Part shown: piece by piece, positions 1 to 6,903 of the stretch
Numbering within the stretch: the first letter of the stretch is position 1
How the letters are laid out: each line of letters starts with the position of its first letter
NCBI GenBank assembly: GCA_049301335.1
Contig: JBAQKV010000050.1
Coordinates: 1-10,788 of the forward strand
DNA length: 10,788 bases
Source: JANJWP01 sp049301335
Lineage (GTDB): Bacteria > Patescibacteriota > Gracilibacteria > BD1-5 > UBA2023
Direction: 5' to 3'
Program-made: the position numbers and the translations under genes
The notes under the pieces: model-generated
The model's database searches: none
What the model was told of the DNA's origin: nothing
What the model saw: the letters and a program-made list of their open reading frames with translations, nothing else

Positions 1-1022
1 GCCATGGCGTACCAGCCGGACAAGAGCGTTCCGGCAAGGAAGGCGAACGCGAACGCGACCGAAACGGGAACCGACGCGAAAAGGAATACCGCGGAACCCG
101 CGAGGGCGGCGAGGGCGGCGATGAGGACGATTTCCGTCGGAGTCAGTGAGCGGAGGAATTGTCCGGTAATGAGGGCGTCGAGGAAATTCGCGTGGAATTC
201 GACTCCCGGCATGGCTTTTCCGAGATCGGCCGGAGAAAAATGCTCGTCATGGATGAGCGTTCCGTACTCCCCTACCAATACCGCCTTGCCCCTGAACGTT
301 CCGGCGGGAACTTTTCACGAAAGCACGTCCGCGAGCGAATACGATGGATAGGTCTTGGGTTCGCGGAAAAACGGGATGAGCATAACCCCGTCGGAATTGA
401 GCGGAATCGAGCGGAGCGGATTCACGACGTATTTTCCGTCGCGGATTTTTCATGCCGGGGACGAGTCGCCGATCATCGCCCGATACGTGGCGAGCGCGAG
501 CGATTCTGCGGTTTTTCACGAAGAAACTTCGGCGTACGGCGGGATTTTGGAAACGACGTTCTTATCGAAGAGCACGTCGACCATGCCCCACGTAGCGCCG
601 GAATACGCGGCAAGGGGCAACACCCTTTCGCCGGAACCCTTCACTCAGACTTTGGCGCCGATGACGACGTTGCGGTTTTTTTCGAGCGCCTGGGCGAGAA
701 CCGCCTCATCGGCGGAACGGTTGGCGAATATCACGTCCACGCCTATGGCGGTAGCGCCGTCGGATTCGAGCTTTTCGATGAGACGGGCGAAAACCGACTT
801 CGAGAAATTCAGTACCCTGAGGTCGGTTTTTTCCAGTTCGTCCAAAGAAGCGTTGTCGATTTTGACGATGGCTACTTTGTCGGAAGGCGCCCCTCGGAAA
901 ACCTTGTAGAGGAAGAAAAAGTCGAGGTCGTCGCCTATCGGGCCGGAGAGCGCGGAATACGCGAGAAACGAGACGAAGAGGGTCGTCGCCCATACGGCGA
1001 GAAGGTGCGTTGCTTTTTTCAT
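1..1022 (-). CDS. CHASE2-domain membrane sensor protein, C-terminus cut by window edge; four in-frame UGA (Gly)
   Basis: The visible 340 residues match a CHASE2 extracellular sensor domain. An N-terminal membrane segment lies at about residues 5-27. The early CHASE2 core includes GATAIGVDVIFA, and a late block reads MPGVEFHANFLDALITG. Two hydrophobic segments follow at about 297-316 and 318-338. CHASE2 proteins normally end in a cytoplasmic output domain such as an adenylate cyclase or kinase, which would lie left of the window. Read with TGA as stop, the protein would end after 125 residues at NVVIGAKV. With TGA as Gly it runs on through TGAs at 647..645, 518..516, 452..450 and 317..315 (residues 126, 169, 191, 236). 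The last gives ADVLS[G]KVP, where CHASE2 proteins usually have Gly. No in-frame TAA or TAG occurs. The ATG at 1022 lacks a clear Shine-Dalgarno. The gene diverges from the FecR gene, a pairing often seen for these two domains. Confidence 0.88.
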
Positions 1023-1038
1023 GAAGCGGACCTATAAT
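1010..1038 (+). promoter_or_regulatory. Predicted promoter of the FecR-domain gene
   Basis: A perfect -10 hexamer TATAAT lies at 1033-1038, with TTGCTT at 1010-1015 as a weak -35 and a 17-bp spacer. Transcription would begin near 1045, giving a leader of about 23 nt before the ATG at 1068. The -35 lies inside the first codons of the divergent CHASE2 gene. Confidence 0.5.
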
Positions 1039-1053
1039 GCGGAAAGTTACCCC

Positions 1054-1083
1054 AGTATACCCGTTCTATGGAAAATCCGTCAT
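1054..1083 (-). promoter_or_regulatory. Possible divergent promoter of the CHASE2 gene
   Basis: On the minus strand TATACT (1059..1054) is a 5/6 match to the -10 consensus. ATGACG lies 18 bp upstream as a partial -35. It would start transcription near 1047, so it overlaps the start region of the plus-strand promoter. The two promoters would therefore compete or be co-regulated. The prediction rests on hexamers only. Confidence 0.3.
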
Positions 1084-2672
1084 CCGCCGCGAAAATCGTC
1101 GGCGTCGTCGTCTTGCTGCTCCTTCTCGGAGCCGGCGGGTGGTACGCGACGAAAGGAAGGGATTCCTCTAGCCAAGTGACGTACCAAACCACGGAGTCGG
1201 GCTCGAAAGCGGCCGTTTCGACATGATCGGTCACCGTGGCCCCCGGAGCGGAGATCGCCTACGTGAACCGCGTGGACGGAGAAGTCTCGTTGAACGCGGC
1301 TTCCGATACCGGCGGCTCGAAGGCTTTCGCCGTGGGCGATTCCGTGCGCGTGGGGGATACGGTGACGACCGGCGAAGATTCCTCCGCGGAAATCGTGTTC
1401 GCCGACGCGAGCGTCGTGCGTCTCGCGGCCAATTCTTCGATTTCCATTTCGAAATCCGACGGATCGAATACCGAACTTTCGTTGGGATCCTGAGAAATCT
1501 GGGCCCGCATCCTCAAGCCGCTTACGGAAGGTTCGTTCTTCTCGATCAATACCTCCGACCTCTCCGCAGGAGTGCGGGGAACGTCCGTCCGTATGAAAAA
1601 ATCGGCGGCGCAAACTTCCGTCGAAGTCATCGACTCCACCGGAAACGGAGCGGAAACCCCGGGCGTGGACGTAACGTACAAAGATAAGGACGGCATCGAA
1701 AACCGCGAACGCGTCGAACCGGAAAACGGCGTCGTCTTCGAACCGAAGGCATTCAAAATGAAGAAAAACCGATTGGCCATGGCGGTCGTCATGAACGACG
1801 CGTTCGTTCGCGACAATACCGTCAAAGACCTCGTCTACATGGACCGTCTCGAAAAGATGGCCCGCGGCTTCTCGGGATCCGGACTCACCGACCCGATGGA
1901 CGATACCGTGAAATCCAAACTCGACCGTTCGAAACTCAAGGCCATCCTCCCGCGCATCCAAAAAGAAATGGACGCGAGCATGCCGAAAGCGGACGAAGTC
2001 GACTTCTTCTTCAAGGAACCCACTATCCGCGACCGCGTGAAGGCGAAGATGGGAAGCGGTGCCACCTCCCTCTCCAAAGGCCTCCTCATGCGCGAAACCG
2101 AACGCGAAGCGTATCTCGTAGCGCAGGACGGAATCATCGGCACGACCCGCAAGGAAATCGCTAAATGAGCCTCGAACGGAGAACTCCGGCAACGGATAAC
2201 CAAGCGGGTGGAAAGCCTTCGCGAAGAGCGTTCGAAGAAAATCCGCGAATGGATGGAGTCGGCAAACGTCGACGACCTCGTCCCGGTAGCGGGGAGCGGA
2301 ACGAACTGACCGGAAAGCCTCGTTCCCGAGACTCCGAAACCTTCGGCAGCAAACCCCGTTCCGACCATCGTTCCGAGAACGAGCCTTACTACGTCGTCAA
2401 CTCCGTCGGCGCCCGTAAATACGACGACCGCTACCGCGACGAATCCGGTAAAAACGCCCGTACCGACGGCTCCGGTTCCCACGACGTCGGTTCCTTCCGC
2501 CCCGATGGCGAAAGACACGGACGGCGACCAGATTCCGGACATCGAAGACAATTGTCCTGGCAAGCCGAACCCCGGCCAGCTCGACTCCGACAACGACGGA
2601 ATCGGAAACCTCTGCGACGCTACGCCTTTCAAACCGAAAATACCCGTTTCTTCGGAACCGGTCGTCCGCTAA
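1068..2672 (+). CDS. FecR-domain protein with C-terminal thrombospondin type 3 repeat; four in-frame UGA (Gly)
   Basis: This 534-residue protein begins with a membrane anchor (about residues 10-26, leucine-rich) and then has an extracytoplasmic FecR domain. Its first half includes GDSVRVGDTVTTGEDSSAEI and a VVRLAANSSISI strand. The second half has GEIWARI followed by SAGVRGTSVRM, the classic VRGT motif. A charged helical stretch and a Pro/Thr/Ser-rich linker (about 415-480) follow. Residues 483-517 form a thrombospondin type 3 repeat (DTDGDQIPD..DNC, then LDSDNDGIGNLCD), which in known proteins binds calcium, with Cys496 and Cys516 able to form a disulfide. TGAs at 1224, 1491, 2166 and 2307 encode residues 53, 142, 367 and 414. 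Residue 142 restores the Gly of the FecR G-E-I-W motif, and residues 367 and 414 are needed to join the linker and calcium repeat to the rest. The stop is TAA at 2670. No Shine-Dalgarno is obvious. It is probably a surface or periplasmic scaffold acting with the CHASE2 protein (inference). Confidence 0.88.
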
Positions 2673-3837
2673 CGAGGAGCAACGCCACGAAAAGCAGGTG
2701 CGCCGAATCCGGCGTATGCAAACACGAAAGAACGAAGAAAACCGAGAGCGCCTCACGAACCGGCCTCTCGGTTTTTCGTGACAGATGGAAAAACGCGGCG
2801 AAAAGGGCGAGCGCGAACGGGGTTCAGAAAACGAGGGAAAGGTCGAAAAAGAGGAAATGCGCGCGGTCTATGGGCGTCTGCGGGTCTACGAAATTCGTCA
2901 CTTCGGCGCTCCGGTGGGCTGAAAACCATTCTTCCACGGATCATGCGCCGTTTCAAAGAAGGAGGGTGCGGGGATTCGAAAACGAACGCTCAGCAGCGTC
3001 GACGACGATCGCGAAGCGCGTTCAGACGGACATCCGCTTGTCTTGGAAGTGTTGGGAAAACGCGAAGAACGACGCAGCGACGGCCAACGCCACTACGGCG
3101 GTTTTTAAAAACCCGAAATACCGGTACGACAAGTATCCGAGAAATACCGCAGTCCCGCTCCAACTGCCACTGAGGACGCATATCGAAAAGAGCGCGGCTA
3201 TCGACGCGTACCTCGGCACCCCCTTTCGGAAAAGGGAAAATACGAGCGGCAGGCAGAGCGCGGCGAAAAACGCCAGCGAATTGGGATTTCAAAAAGTCCC
3301 GTACGCCCTTCCGTCCTGCCAAGGCAGGATGAACGTGTCGGCCAAAGGATCCAGCCCGAGGCGCTGGATTACGGCGTACGGGAAATTCGCGCATACGAAC
3401 CCCAGTACGAACGCCTTGAGAAATCCGGTTTTCCAATCGGACGGAAACGCCGATATCGAAAGCGCGACGAGGAAAATCGAAAGGAACGGGAGCACCGAAT
3501 ACGTCTCCCCTTTCGCGGCTTCGGCGATCGGGAATCCCGGATTCGCGAAAGAGGACGCCCAGAACGGGACGGCGAACGCGATGACGGCGAACGTTTCGGC
3601 CCGTGGTCTTTTCCACTCGAATTCCCTCCATTTGGCAGCGAGCGTCCAAATCGAAAGGACCGCCGCTCAGAAAATCAGAAAAACCAACCGGCTTCCTTCG
3701 AAAGCCGAAAGGTGCCCGAACGCCCGGAGCCCGAAAACCAAGACGGAAAGAACGAGGATGGGAAGCGCGAAAGGCCCGAACATTATCGGGAATGCAAAAA
3801 AGAACGCGATCGCGAATTTTCGCAAAGCGCGTTCCAT
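2620..3837 (-). CDS. O-antigen ligase/polymerase-like (Wzy_C) multi-pass membrane protein; seven in-frame UGA (Gly)
   Basis: The 405-residue, strongly hydrophobic protein has many predicted membrane spans. It carries the family hallmarks GTF[G]NPNSLAFF (about residues 180-190), SGSWSGTAVFLGYLS, and R...NPRTLLL[G]NGA[G]S followed by a His (H308) in the large periplasmic loop. Members of this superfamily join or polymerise lipid-linked glycans at the outer face of the membrane. Length and layout fit the family (usually about 400-450 residues). TGAs at 3669, 3291, 3024, 2955, 2943, 2826 and 2631 (first base, minus strand) encode residues 57, 183, 272, 295, 299, 338 and 403. Residues 183, 295 and 299 fall on family glycines. 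The stop is TAG at 2622..2620. The start lies 4 nt after the Nudix stop, implying co-transcription. The 3' end overlaps the FecR gene by 53 bp. The sugar substrate cannot be read from sequence. Confidence 0.85.
2738..2776 (+). terminator. Hairpin terminator after the FecR gene, lying inside the opposing coding region
   Basis: AAAACCGAGAG at 2738-2748 pairs with CTCTCGGTTTT at 2765-2775, with an extra GCC/GGC pairing inside the loop. A run of five T ends at 2776. It sits 65 nt after the TAA of the FecR gene. The same bases encode part of the C-terminal region of the minus-strand ligase-like protein (around RKTERPVREALS), so the hairpin must meet both constraints. Confidence 0.65.
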
Positions 3838-3841
3838 AAGA

Positions 3842-4312
3842 TTACCCGGTATACCCTTCGACTACCTCGACGAGGTCTCCGTCCGGGTCGAACGTGAACG
3901 AGAAGTCGACTTTGTCGCCCTCGAGGACGCGCGGAAGCCAATACGGATCGTCGGCCCACATGTCGTCATACGGAATGTCTTCGATTTTGAACCACTTGGG
4001 AGCCATTTCTTCGGTTTCTACGGCGTCGGGGCCGGTATAATCACGAACGAAGAAGACGTTGACGTCCTGATCCCATTCGGGCTTCTTTTCGAATGTGAAA
4101 TGAAGGACGCCCACCTTTTCGAGCTTGGTCTCGGCGACGTCCACTTCGGTTTCTTCGCGGAGTTCGCGCACTGCCGCGGCTTCGATGGTCTCGCCTTCTT
4201 CGACTTTACCGCCGGCACCGTTCCACTTCCCTTCTCAAAAACCGCGCTTTTTCATCGCGAGGAGGATTTCGCCCTTCGGATTGAGGACGAAGATGAGCGT
4301 CGACTGGCGCAT
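3842..4312 (-). CDS. MTH1-like Nudix hydrolase (8-oxo-dGTP diphosphatase type); one in-frame UGA (Gly)
   Basis: The 156-residue protein resembles human MTH1 over its whole length, from memory of that sequence. MKKRGF[G]EGKWNG matches MTH1 MKKRGFGAGRWNG, and later comes MWADDPYWLP (W119, D121, D122), matching the MTH1 base-recognition segment MWPDDSYWFP. The Nudix box spans G35 to V57 with R49-E50-L51-x-E53-E54 present. The final Gly of the box consensus is Glu56 here. The family hydrolyses oxidised purine nucleoside triphosphates to monophosphates and so cleans the nucleotide pool. A single TGA at 4237..4235 encodes residue 26, exactly at the MTH1 glycine. Reading it as stop would leave a fragment beginning inside the Nudix box. 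The start is ATG at 4312, and no Shine-Dalgarno is seen. The stop is TAA. The ligase-like gene follows after 4 nt. Function of the family is well known; in vivo substrate here is inferred. Confidence 0.93.
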
Positions 4313-4378
4313 GTTCGAAAAGTTGGAAATACGTGGAAGAGCCTACGCGTTTCCCTTTTCTTGGCAACAAGGATTTGG
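4313..4378. other. Gap between Nudix gene and pgi terminator
   Basis: Short non-coding gap that should hold the promoter of the Nudix/ligase pair. TTGCCA is present on the minus strand (about 4367..4362), but no good -10 follows at 16-18 bp. I cannot assign a promoter here, so read-through from pgi is possible. Confidence 0.3.
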
Positions 4379-4404
4379 AAAACCACCCCGGTACCGGGGC
4401 GGTT
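4379..4404 (-). terminator. Hairpin terminator of pgi
   Basis: On the minus strand AACCGCCCC and GGGGTGGTT pair (one G-T wobble) around GGTACC, followed by TTTTCC. It starts 7 nt after the pgi TAA and separates pgi from the Nudix gene, which then needs its own promoter in 4313-4378. I see no convincing promoter there. The U-tract is short, so termination may be incomplete. Confidence 0.6.
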
Positions 4405-4411
4405 CCAAACG

Positions 4412-5713
4412 TTACGAACCTTCCGCCAATACGCGCTTGGTTCCGACTTTGTAGTCTTCGACGTTCGGCTGGTCGAAGGGATCGACGCCGAACATCATGC
4501 CCAAGTACGCCGCTTCGCACATTTTGACTTGGAGGAAGTACCCGAGGTCGTAGGCGGAACCTTCCTGGAGTTCCCACTCGGCGAACGGAATGCCCTTGGC
4601 GCGGTACGCTTCGGCGGTACCTTGGTAGATGGCGTCCATGATGGTTTGGAGCGGCTTTCCCGCGATATGGGGAACCACCGCGTCGAGCGCGGCATTACCG
4701 GGAACGCGGAGCTCTTCGACGGGAACCGCGCGGACGAACGTGAACGATTTGTCGCGCGGACCGCCCAAATAGAGCTGTCCCACGGAATGGAGGTCGGTAG
4801 AACCGATGGAGGTAGTGGGGGTAAGTCCGGCATTGGCGCGCGAACCGTCCTTCCTGAACTCTTTCCCTACGCTTTCGCCCAAAAGTTGGCGGTACCACTT
4901 CCCCACCGATTCGAACGCGTCGGTAAAGAAAAAATGGTCTACGACGTTCCGGCCTTCGGACGAACCTTCGAAAAGGTATTTCGCCCCGAGGAACGCCGGA
5001 TTGGCCACAGGATCTTCCCCGCACGAATCGGCGATTCCGGCGGCGGCGCCTTCGAGAAGTTCTTCGACGTCGATTCCGAGGAACGCGAGCGGGAAAAGCC
5101 CGACGTTCGAAAGGACGCTGTACCTTCCGCCGACTTTCGGACGCATCGGAAGGGTTTTCCATCCTTCGGATTCGGCGTATTTCGAGAGCTTCGAACCCGG
5201 CTCGGTAATGGCGACGCAGTCGGATGCGGAAAGTCCGCAGCGCTCCTTCATGAATTCGTACGCTACTGCGGAAAGTGCGGCAGTTTCGGCAGTCGAACCG
5301 GATTTCGATACGGTCACGAGCCCGATTTTTCCCCCGTCGGATGCGATGGCTTCGACTACGGAGAGGACGCACGAAACTTTCGAAGTATCGACCGTATCGA
5401 GAAAGAAGAGCGTTTTTTCGAGGCGGGCGTACGCGAGCTTTCCGAAAAGCGCTTCCGCGATTGCGGCGGTACCGAGGTTCGATCCCCCGATGCCTACGAT
5501 GACGAGCGCGTCGCAGTCGGAAAATTCCGCAGCCATGGCGATGGAAGCCTCAAGGTATTCGGAAGTTTCGGGGAGGAGGAACGACGCGTAGTCGCTCGAC
5601 CACGATTTCTCGGAAAGGTCGTTCTGGATTTCGGAAAGAAGTCCGGAAAGCGTGGCGGAATCGGCCGAAGCGTCGGCACGGAGGTTCGCGGAAGCGAAAT
5701 CGAATTGGGACAT
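4412..5713 (-). CDS. pgi: Glucose-6-phosphate isomerase
   Basis: This 433-residue phosphoglucose isomerase interconverts glucose 6-phosphate and fructose 6-phosphate in the cytoplasm. Visible motifs are VIVGIGGSNLGT (71-82, sugar-phosphate binding), VSKSGSTAETAA (135-146), GGRYSVLSNVG (195-205), QLLGES.GK with the catalytic-type Glu280, GSTDLHS.GQ with His309, and the C-terminal signature FDQPNVEDYK ending at Lys422. In the usual PGI signature the residue after Q-x is G or A; here it is N417. Length fits the shorter bacterial and archaeal class. It contains no UGA and ends in TAA. It is the last gene of the group after the barstar-like gene (31-nt gap), and a hairpin follows directly. The start ATG lacks a Shine-Dalgarno but gives a natural N-terminus. 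Confidence 0.96.
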   Translation of the reverse strand: MSQFDFASANLRADASADSATLSGLLSEIQNDLSEKSWSSDYASFLLPETSEYLEASIAMAAEFSDCDALVIVGIGGSNLGTAAIAEALFGKLAYARLEKTLFFLDTVDTSKVSCVLSVVEAIASDGGKIGLVTVSKSGSTAETAALSAVAYEFMKERCGLSASDCVAITEPGSKLSKYAESEGWKTLPMRPKVGGRYSVLSNVGLFPLAFLGIDVEELLEGAAAGIADSCGEDPVANPAFLGAKYLFEGSSEGRNVVDHFFFTDAFESVGKWYRQLLGESVGKEFRKDGSRANAGLTPTTSIGSTDLHSVGQLYLGGPRDKSFTFVRAVPVEELRVPGNAALDAVVPHIAGKPLQTIMDAIYQGTAEAYRAKGIPFAEWELQEGSAYDLGYFLQVKMCEAAYLGMMFGVDPFDQPNVEDYKVGTKRVLAEGS

Positions 5714-5744
5714 GGAAAGTTTGGTACGTTCGAAAGAAGTCCGC

Positions 5745-6017
5745 CTACTCTACTCGAAAATCGAGGGCGTCAACTTCTCTGAAAATTTCGAAGACGGAGT
5801 CGCGGAAGCCGGCATCGAGAATGTCCGAATCGGAGGACTTCCAGACGACGGCGCACGGCTTGCGGATTTCGGAAAGCCCCGACGCGTCGTCGAGACAGTC
5901 GGCGAGGGCGTCGAGATTGCGTCCGAACTCGTCGAAAAACCCGAAAACGCAGGAAACTTCGTCGTAAAAAGCGGGGACGTCGGAAAATTTCGAAGCGTCG
6001 AGTACGTAGGTTTTCAT
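5745..6017 (-). CDS. Barstar-family ribonuclease inhibitor-like protein
   Basis: A 90-residue protein of barstar length (barstar has about 90). The core FGRNLDALADCL aligns with barstar YGENLDALWDAL. Asp36 and Asp40 correspond to barstar Asp35 and Asp39, which contact barnase, and the C-terminal FRE (Glu81) corresponds to barstar Glu76. Barstar Trp38 is Ala39 here and Tyr29 is not kept, so partner specificity may differ. Barstar binds and blocks the RNase barnase; homologues act as immunity proteins for RNase toxins or are orphans. No toxin gene is visible nearby. I chose the ATG at 6017 because it starts at MKTYVLD, matching the barstar first strand, and lies 10 nt after the stop of the sanA-like gene. 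No UGA is present, and the stop is TAG. Confidence 0.85.
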   Translation of the reverse strand: MKTYVLDASKFSDVPAFYDEVSCVFGFFDEFGRNLDALADCLDDASGLSEIRKPCAVVWKSSDSDILDAGFRDSVFEIFREVDALDFRVE

Positions 6018-6027
6018 TCGTTTAGAA

Positions 6028-6765
6028 TTATCGCGGATAACAGACCTTCGCGGGCACGGGCCGAACCGAAGAATCGGTCTCAATCCGTACGGCGTCTCCG
6101 AGGAACTTAGGACGGACTCCCGCGAGCACGGCGTCGTAGAACGCTACGGCCCGGGCCGGAATTTCCCTGAGGATCGGCAGCGCGGCCGCGGAGAACGGCG
6201 GAGTGACCGCTTCGTACGCGATGGCGTCGACTCAGGCCAACCGGGCGAGGAACACCGCGCGTTTGGAATGGGATTCCTGCGACACGACCGTGAACCGCGA
6301 GAGTCAGAACACCTCTTTTGCCCGGACGACCGAGTCGAGCGTACGGAAACCGGCGTAATCGCCGAATATCCGCTCCGGCGGAACCCCTTTCTCCATGAGC
6401 GCGAGTTGCATGCTCTTGATTTCGTTGTAATTCGCGGTGGCGTTGTCCCCTGAAACGAGTAGGCAATCCACCCGTTTTTCCTTGTACAATTGGGACGCGG
6501 CGCTCATACGGAGGGCGAAGTACGCGTTCCCCGTCCCGTCGGCGAGTTTGGAAGACGTACCGAGTACCAGTCCGACCGAATTTTTCGGAACCGAAGCGGC
6601 ATCGTCGTACGTCCTGCCGTACGCGGCAATTTCGACGGCGAGGTACGAAACGGCGAAAAAACCTCCCGATAGGGCGCAAAGCCAGAACGCCGCCTTCCGT
6701 TTGGAAAAACGGAAAGAAGGCCTGATGGCGCGGAAGCGGAAATTTTCGAAAGAAGGTTTCCTCAT
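6028..6765 (-). CDS. sanA: SanA-like DUF218 (ElyC/SanA/YdcF) envelope protein; two in-frame UGA (Gly)
   Basis: The 245-residue protein has one N-terminal membrane segment (about residues 26-46) and then a DUF218 domain facing outward. Its GLVLGTS strand, LLVSGDN, YNE, DYAGFRTLDSVVRAKEVF and the later SQESHSKRAVFLA closely follow E. coli SanA as I remember it. SanA affects envelope barrier function (vancomycin exclusion at high temperature); its biochemical activity is not established. TGAs at 6306..6304 and 6234..6232 encode residues 154 and 178. The second gives LA[G]VDA, where SanA has HMGIQA. With TGA as stop the protein would lose its last third, including the conserved SQ..H segment. The stop is TAA at 6030. 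It heads the unit sanA, barstar, pgi. The ATG at 6765 has no clear Shine-Dalgarno, so the start is less certain than the identity. Confidence 0.88.
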
Positions 6766-6785
6766 TCGGGGTCGTTTACCCGCAA

Positions 6786-6813
6786 AGGATACTCCGGAAT
6801 CCGAAACGGGCAA
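6786..6813 (-). promoter_or_regulatory. Possible promoter of the sanA-barstar-pgi unit
   Basis: TTGCCC (6813..6808) and TATCCT (6791..6786) on the minus strand are each 4/6 matches with a 16-bp spacer, about 20 nt upstream of the ATG at 6765. It lies in the divergent 138-bp gap shared with the lipoprotein gene. Weak evidence from hexamers only. Confidence 0.3.
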
Positions 6814-6839
6814 ACGGGAAACGTGAGCCGCACCGACTC

Positions 6840-6867
6840 TTGACGAAACGCGATTCGTAAGTAATAA
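6840..6867 (+). promoter_or_regulatory. Possible promoter of the lipoprotein gene
   Basis: TTGACG at 6840-6845 is a 5/6 match to the -35 consensus. The best -10 candidate, TAATAA at 6862-6867 after a 16-bp spacer, is a weak 3/6 match. A leader of about 30 nt would carry the AAGGAG ribosome-binding site. Confidence 0.38.
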
Positions 6868-6888
6868 GGAATCCGGCAAACACCAACG

Positions 6889-6894
6889 AAGGAG
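6889..6894 (+). promoter_or_regulatory. Shine-Dalgarno site of the lipoprotein gene
   Basis: AAGGAG lies 9 nt before the ATG at 6904 and fixes that start. It is the only strong ribosome-binding site visible in the window, so this gene may be translated more efficiently than its neighbours. Confidence 0.75.
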
Positions 6895-6903
6895 CGAAAA
6901 GCC

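Noticed and set aside
1080..2192. A 370-codon minus-strand open frame over the FecR gene
   Set aside because: It has His/Arg/Phe-rich shadow composition, whereas the plus strand shows FecR VRGT and TSP3 motifs in one frame once TGA is read as Gly.
2165..5782. A 1205-codon plus-strand open frame
   Set aside because: It runs antisense to the ligase-like, Nudix and pgi genes, and its early part is out of frame with the FecR gene end. The product is Arg-rich with no recognisable domain, and the minus-strand frames have clear family motifs.
5745..6083. Longer barstar-like form starting at 6083
   Set aside because: It would overlap the end of the sanA-like gene, and the added residues precede the first barstar strand. 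The ATG at 6017 fits family length and operon spacing.
315..6306. Reading the in-frame TGAs as Trp (code 4), selenocysteine or true stops (pseudogenes)
   Set aside because: The positions that can be aligned are glycines, not Trp or Cys. TGG already serves Trp. Selenocysteine would not occur 18 times in non-redox proteins. Decayed genes would also show frameshifts and TAA/TAG, which are absent.
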